DNA from: M1-B18 sp048264125
GTDB taxonomy: Bacteria > Bacillota > Clostridia > Peptostreptococcales > Natronincolaceae
Length of the DNA stretch: 64,000 nt
Direction of reading: 5' to 3'
Assembly (NCBI GenBank): GCA_048264125.1
Contig: JBLXDM010000001.1
Coordinates: 372,001 to 436,000, forward strand
Shown: positions 60,989-64,000 of the stretch, one piece after another
Position numbering within the stretch: position 1 is the first letter of the stretch
Layout: each line of letters begins with the position of its first letter
Position numbers and translations under genes: made by a program
Notes under the pieces: generated by a model
Databases searched by the model: none
Seen by the model: only the letters and a program-made list of their open reading frames with translations
What the model was told of the DNA's origin: nothing

Positions 60989-61996
60989 TTATTTAATCTT
61001 CTTCATAGCCTCTTCAGCAAACTTAGTGGTAACAATATCAGCATAGGGAACCTTCTTCTCCAGCTCTCCTGCTTCTGTCATAACCTCCTGAAGCTTATCT
61101 AGCCCTTCCTCTGTTAATACAGGGTTTGGCGCCCAGGCTCCGATTGAACGGTATCTTTCAACAACACTAGAAAGCGTCGCTATATCTGTGTCGGGGAAGA
61201 AGGGCTGTAAGGATTTCGCTACCTCTTCTGCAGTATGGGACTCAACCCAAAGCATTCCCTTGTAGATGGCATTCGTCACGCCCTGGATTACTTCAGGGTT
61301 CTTTTCGATGTAGCTCTTGGTTGCTGAGTAGGCGGTATAGGGAATATATCCGCTTTCCTCGCCTACAGACATTACAACGTAGCCCTTGCCTTCTTGTTCT
61401 ACTAAAGTAGCTGTAGGCTCAAAGAGAGTCGTATAGTCCCCTTCGCCACCGGTGAAGGCTCCGGCCATTACTGCAAATTGAACATCGGTTCTAACATTTA
61501 CATCCTGCCCCGGTATTACACCCTTTTGTTTAAGTACGTATTCCAATACCATATGAGGCATTCCGCCCTTACGGCCTCCCAATATTTCCTTGCCTTTGAG
61601 GTTCTCTAAGGTAAAGTTTGGCTCAGCTGTTCTCGAAACTATAAAGGAGCCGTCCCGCTGTGTCAGCTGCGCAAAGTTAACCACGTAGTCGTCCTTACCC
61701 TGATTGTAGACATAGACTGAGGCCTCAGGACCCATAAAGCCTATTTCCACCTGATTGCTTAGGAGTGCTGCCATTACCTTGTCTGCACCCTTGCCGTCAA
61801 CCAGCTCTACCTCCAGCCCCTCCTCCGCAAAGAAGCCTTCTGCTACAGCAATATACTGTGGTGCATAGAATACTGAATGAGTTACCTCCATAACAGTAAT
61901 CTTGGTCATTGTGTCATCCTTTTTGCAGCCTGTCACTGTGAACATAGTGACCAGCAGGATGACGATAAGTACACTGAGTAATTTATAGCTTTTCAA
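60989..61996 (-). CDS. ABC transporter substrate-binding lipoprotein (NMT1/SsuA-type)
   Basis: 335 residues on the minus strand. Lipoprotein signal LLSVLIVILLVTMFTVTGC (cysteine 24), then an NMT1/THI5-like domain: YAPQYIAVAEGFFAEEGLEVELVDGKGADKVMAALLSNQVEIGFMGPEASVYVYNQG and LKGKEILGGRKGGMPHMVLEYVLKQKGV. This family binds taurine, nitrate, sulfonate or pyrimidine-like ligands; which one is unknown. The start is TTG with GGAGGGGATACGC upstream. No permease or ATPase gene is adjacent, so it is an orphan in this window. Confidence 0.88.
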   Translation of the reverse strand: MKSYKLLSVLIVILLVTMFTVTGCKKDDTMTKITVMEVTHSVFYAPQYIAVAEGFFAEEGLEVELVDGKGADKVMAALLSNQVEIGFMGPEASVYVYNQGKDDYVVNFAQLTQRDGSFIVSRTAEPNFTLENLKGKEILGGRKGGMPHMVLEYVLKQKGVIPGQDVNVRTDVQFAVMAGAFTGGEGDYTTLFEPTATLVEQEGKGYVVMSVGEESGYIPYTAYSATKSYIEKNPEVIQGVTNAIYKGMLWVESHTAEEVAKSLQPFFPDTDIATLSSVVERYRSIGAWAPNPVLTEEGLDKLQEVMTEAGELEKKVPYADIVTTKFAEEAMKKIK

Positions 61997-62142
61997 GCGT
62001 ATCCCCTCCAGATTATAAATTTTTAGACTCTAATCCATTATATTCCTAAAAAATATATGTGTTACTTTGGTTAATGAATAGTAATTCGCAAATAGGCATA
62101 AAATGAAATATACGAGGCAGATTTTGGAGGGGGGTTTCTGTT

Positions 62143-62463
62143 ATGAATAGTAATATTAAGGTCTATCATGGCAAAAATAGATATGGTTATATAAAGGGGG
62201 AAATAGATAATTTTAGCTGGTATGCTTTGGTACATAAGGATTCTGTAGATTTCGGGCTTAATCCCGATGAGCTGGAGAGCGGCAATGGCAGAATTTCCAG
62301 ACTATGCGTATACAAGGATATTCCTATGTCAAATTATACAAAGCGGCTTATTTATGCAAATTATAAGCGAAAATGGGATGTGTTTAATAACAGCTATGAG
62401 CTGATGATACGAAATCTAGTGGAGTATTTGGATAGAATTTATTCAATTAAGGCAGTTAAATAA
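62143..62463 (+). CDS. Hypothetical protein
   Basis: 106 residues, soluble, basic at its C-terminus, rich in Tyr and Asn. The N-terminal half (KVYHGKNRYGYIKGEIDNFSWYALVHKDSVDFGLNP) looks beta-rich, the C-terminal half (NYTKRLIYANYKRKWDVFNNSYELMIRNLVEYLDRIYSI) helical. GGAGGGGGGTTTCTGTT precedes the ATG. No family recognised; the composition suggests a small Clostridia-specific protein. It precedes pgsA by about 100 nt. Confidence 0.6.
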   Translation: MNSNIKVYHGKNRYGYIKGEIDNFSWYALVHKDSVDFGLNPDELESGNGRISRLCVYKDIPMSNYTKRLIYANYKRKWDVFNNSYELMIRNLVEYLDRIYSIKAVK

Positions 62464-62560
62464 TACTTTTTGAAGGATAAATGCTATAATAAACTTGTGT
62501 ATATGTAAAATTATAGGGTACAAATTAACTGATCGGGGTTTGATCGGAAAGAGGGATGCC

Positions 62561-63097
62561 ATGAATATACCAAATTCTTTAACCGTGTTTAGATTTTTAT
62601 TGGTTCCATTGTTCATATTTGTGTTTTTTTCATCTGCTGAGGCCAGTCTGCAATATTCAGTCTACATATTTATAGCAGCAGGGCTTTCGGATGTCTTAGA
62701 TGGGTATATAGCAAGAAGGTATCAATTAATAACCAAATGGGGTCAGGCAATGGACCCTCTGGCCGATAAGCTCATGCAGTTAACTGTTTTAGTATGCTTT
62801 ACTATAAAAAAATACGTGCCTATATGGGTGGTTACAATAATTGGGCTGAAGGAGCTTCTAATGATAAGCGGAAGCCTGTACCTTTACTTCAGAAAGCAGG
62901 AAATCGTAATCCCCTCAAATAAATATGGAAAGCTGGCAACCATCGTGTTTTATGTGGCTATTATTTTTGTAGCCTTCAAAATCCCCCTCGGCAATATTAT
63001 GATGGGGGCTGCGGTGGTAATAACCGCCTATGCCTTTACCCGATACCTAAGGCTTGGTCTTAACGAAATCAAGAAAAATCATACAGGGGTATCTTGA
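62561..63097 (+). CDS. pgsA: CDP-diacylglycerol--glycerol-3-phosphate 3-phosphatidyltransferase
   Basis: 178 residues and about five membrane segments. NIPNSLTVFRFLLVPLFI is the typical PgsA start, and the CDP-alcohol phosphatidyltransferase motif D-G-x2-A-R-x8-G-x3-D-x3-D is present as DVLDGYIARRYQLITKWGQAMDPLADKL. It makes phosphatidylglycerol-phosphate at the membrane; other CDP-alcohol transferases are possible but length and N-terminus fit PgsA. ATG 62561 follows AGAGGGATGCC; the frame is open further upstream without a ribosome site. Confidence 0.88.
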   Translation: MNIPNSLTVFRFLLVPLFIFVFFSSAEASLQYSVYIFIAAGLSDVLDGYIARRYQLITKWGQAMDPLADKLMQLTVLVCFTIKKYVPIWVVTIIGLKELLMISGSLYLYFRKQEIVIPSNKYGKLATIVFYVAIIFVAFKIPLGNIMMGAAVVITAYAFTRYLRLGLNEIKKNHTGVS

Positions 63098-63121
63098 CAA
63101 ATTTTGCGAATTAATTATAAT
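63094..63121 (+). promoter_or_regulatory. Promoter of the valS T-box transcript
   Basis: TTGACA (63094-63099), 16 bp, TATAAT (63116-63121). The -35 overlaps the pgsA stop codon. It lies just upstream of the T-box leader. Confidence 0.75.
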
Positions 63122-63139
63122 AGGCTATAAGTAAATAAA

Positions 63140-63378
63140 TAAAGGCTGTGAAAAAGAAGAGTAGACAGTTCAACTTATTAGAGAGAAAAACCCTTGGGCT
63201 GAAAGGTTTTTTTAAGAAATGATTGTCGAAGGTAGCTTTGGAGCTTCTGCAGGGAAGTAGCAGTATCTGCAGACGGGAGATCGTTAAATCAATTGAGTGC
63301 CTATATGATTTTATATAGGAAATAAGGTGGTACCACGAATAATACCCTCGTCCTTACTTTTGGACTGAGGGTTTTTTT
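63140..63378 (+). ncRNA. T-box leader (valine type)
   Basis: Stem I region with GTGAAAAAGAAGAGTA (AG-bulge type AGTA), a candidate specifier GTC (63225-63227) in ATTGTCGAAGG, the T-box proper AAGGTGGTACCACG (63324-63337), and a terminator ACCCTC...GAGGGT with T7 (63344-63378). It reads the charging state of tRNA-Val and permits transcription when the tRNA is uncharged. GTC is a valine codon, in agreement with valS 330 nt downstream. Confidence 0.92.
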
Positions 63379-63478
63379 GTATTTAATTTTTACCTAAGCT
63401 GATACTAGCTGGAAAAGACTGGTTTCAATTAAGTGTAAATGAGTTGGGCAAAGTATATGAAGAAAGTGGGGGGTAGCA

Positions 63479-63685
63479 ATGGCATTTTACATAGGTGTTT
63501 TCTTTATCATTTTAGGTGCTGTCATGGTATATGGCACAGCTACAATAGCCAAACGCTTTAATATTACTACAGTGAAGGGCATTCTCTCGGTTAAGGTGGG
63601 GGGACTGCTGGTAACCATACTGGGGGCCATAATTATATTTTTGGCTCAATATCCGGAGCGGCTGAGATTTTTAAATATCGTTTAA
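63479..63685 (+). CDS. Small membrane protein between T-box and valS
   Basis: 68 residues with two hydrophobic segments (about 3-22 and 38-57) and a basic interior loop, so a two-helix membrane protein. GTGGGGGGTAGCA precedes the ATG. Being located after the valine T-box and 19 nt before valS, it should respond to valine starvation. No family recognised. Confidence 0.65.
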   Translation: MAFYIGVFFIILGAVMVYGTATIAKRFNITTVKGILSVKVGGLLVTILGAIIIFLAQYPERLRFLNIV

Positions 63686-63704
63686 AATACTGAGGAGGGT
63701 TACT

Positions 63705-64000
63705 ATGAATAATAATTTACCAAAGAATTACGATCCACAGGAGTTTGAAGATCGCATTTACAAGCATTGGCTTGATAATAATTACTTTCACGCCAAGGTG
63801 GACCCCAATAAAAAGCCCTATTGTATAGTGCTGCCGCCACCAAACATAACAGGACAGCTTCATATGGGACATGCCCTAGATCATACGCTACAGGATGTGC
63901 TAATCCGTTGGAAGAGAATGCAGGGCTATGAAGCCCTATGGCAGCCGGGAACAGACCATGCCAGTATTGCTACAGAGGTTAAGGTGGTTGAAAAAATTAA
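63705..64000 (+). CDS. valS: Valine--tRNA ligase (3' end outside window)
   Basis: The first 98 codons are visible. NNLPKNYDPQEFEDRIYKHWLDNNYF is the usual ValS start, and PPPNITGQLHMGHALDHTLQDVLIRWKRMQGYEALWQPGTDHASIATE includes the HIGH signature as HMGH and the ValS-type PGTDHA block. Catalyses attachment of valine to tRNA-Val. GAGGAGGGTTACT precedes the ATG at 63705. Preceded by a valine-type T-box. Confidence 0.95.
   Translation, partial: MNNNLPKNYDPQEFEDRIYKHWLDNNYFHAKVDPNKKPYCIVLPPPNITGQLHMGHALDHTLQDVLIRWKRMQGYEALWQPGTDHASIATEVKVVEKI

Overview
The window looks like chromosomal DNA of a low-GC, anaerobic, spore-forming Clostridia (Alkaliphilus/Clostridium-like). The support is AT-rich DNA with strong AGGAGG ribosome sites, many TTG and GTG starts, a valS T-box leader, a cwlD-type cortex amidase, a GerMN lipoprotein, a BclA-like collagen-repeat protein, and fermentation genes (citrate lyase). 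The genus assignment is inference.

Region 1 (1-16.6 kb) is a one-directional run of about 28 small accessory genes, each with its own ribosome site. It holds GNAT acetyltransferases, methyltransferases, three 2H phosphoesterase (2'-5' RNA ligase-like) genes, a TmrB-like P-loop protein, DinB and DUF1801 proteins, a degenerate subtilase next to a lipoprotein, a histidine phosphatase, an SDR, a CPBP protease and a DJ-1/PfpI protein. Several members are decayed: a nucleotidyltransferase with an internal deletion and a 2H gene that has lost its start.

Region 2 (16.7-28.1 kb) is envelope, transport and spore related: PAP2 phosphatase, GT4 glycosyltransferase, UDP-glucose dehydrogenase and GalU, then a BRO-type antirepressor relic, a GerMN lipoprotein, a MocR regulator divergent from azlCD across a perfect 13-bp inverted repeat, cwlD, and a collagen-like protein.

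Region 3 (28.1-45.8 kb) is a tricarboxylate utilisation locus. A sensor kinase overlaps citG, a SorC-type regulator is divergent from citCDEFX, and a response regulator fused to a DUF2294/MpsC-like domain follows. Next come a biotin-domain-less oxaloacetate decarboxylase alpha subunit, a YbhJ-like aconitase-family hydratase, a tripartite tricarboxylate transporter (tctCBA) and an AbrB-family membrane protein. The likely flow is TctABC uptake, possible (de)hydration, citrate lyase cleavage to acetate plus oxaloacetate, then decarboxylation to pyruvate. A GC-rich multi-hairpin element lies in the sorC-citC intergenic region.

Region 4 (46.0-56.5 kb) is a complete type I-C CRISPR-Cas system (cas3, cas5, cas8c, cas7, cas4, cas1, cas2) followed by a leader and 39 repeats of 32 nt with 38 spacers. 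The last repeat is degenerate.

Region 5 (56.5-64 kb) has a frameshifted hicB, a GrpB-MerR group preceded by a MerR-type 19-bp-spacer promoter, an FMN-binding fumarate-reductase-like lipoprotein, an orphan NMT1-type binding protein, pgsA, and a promoter plus T-box leader that precedes a small membrane protein and the start of valS, which runs off the window.
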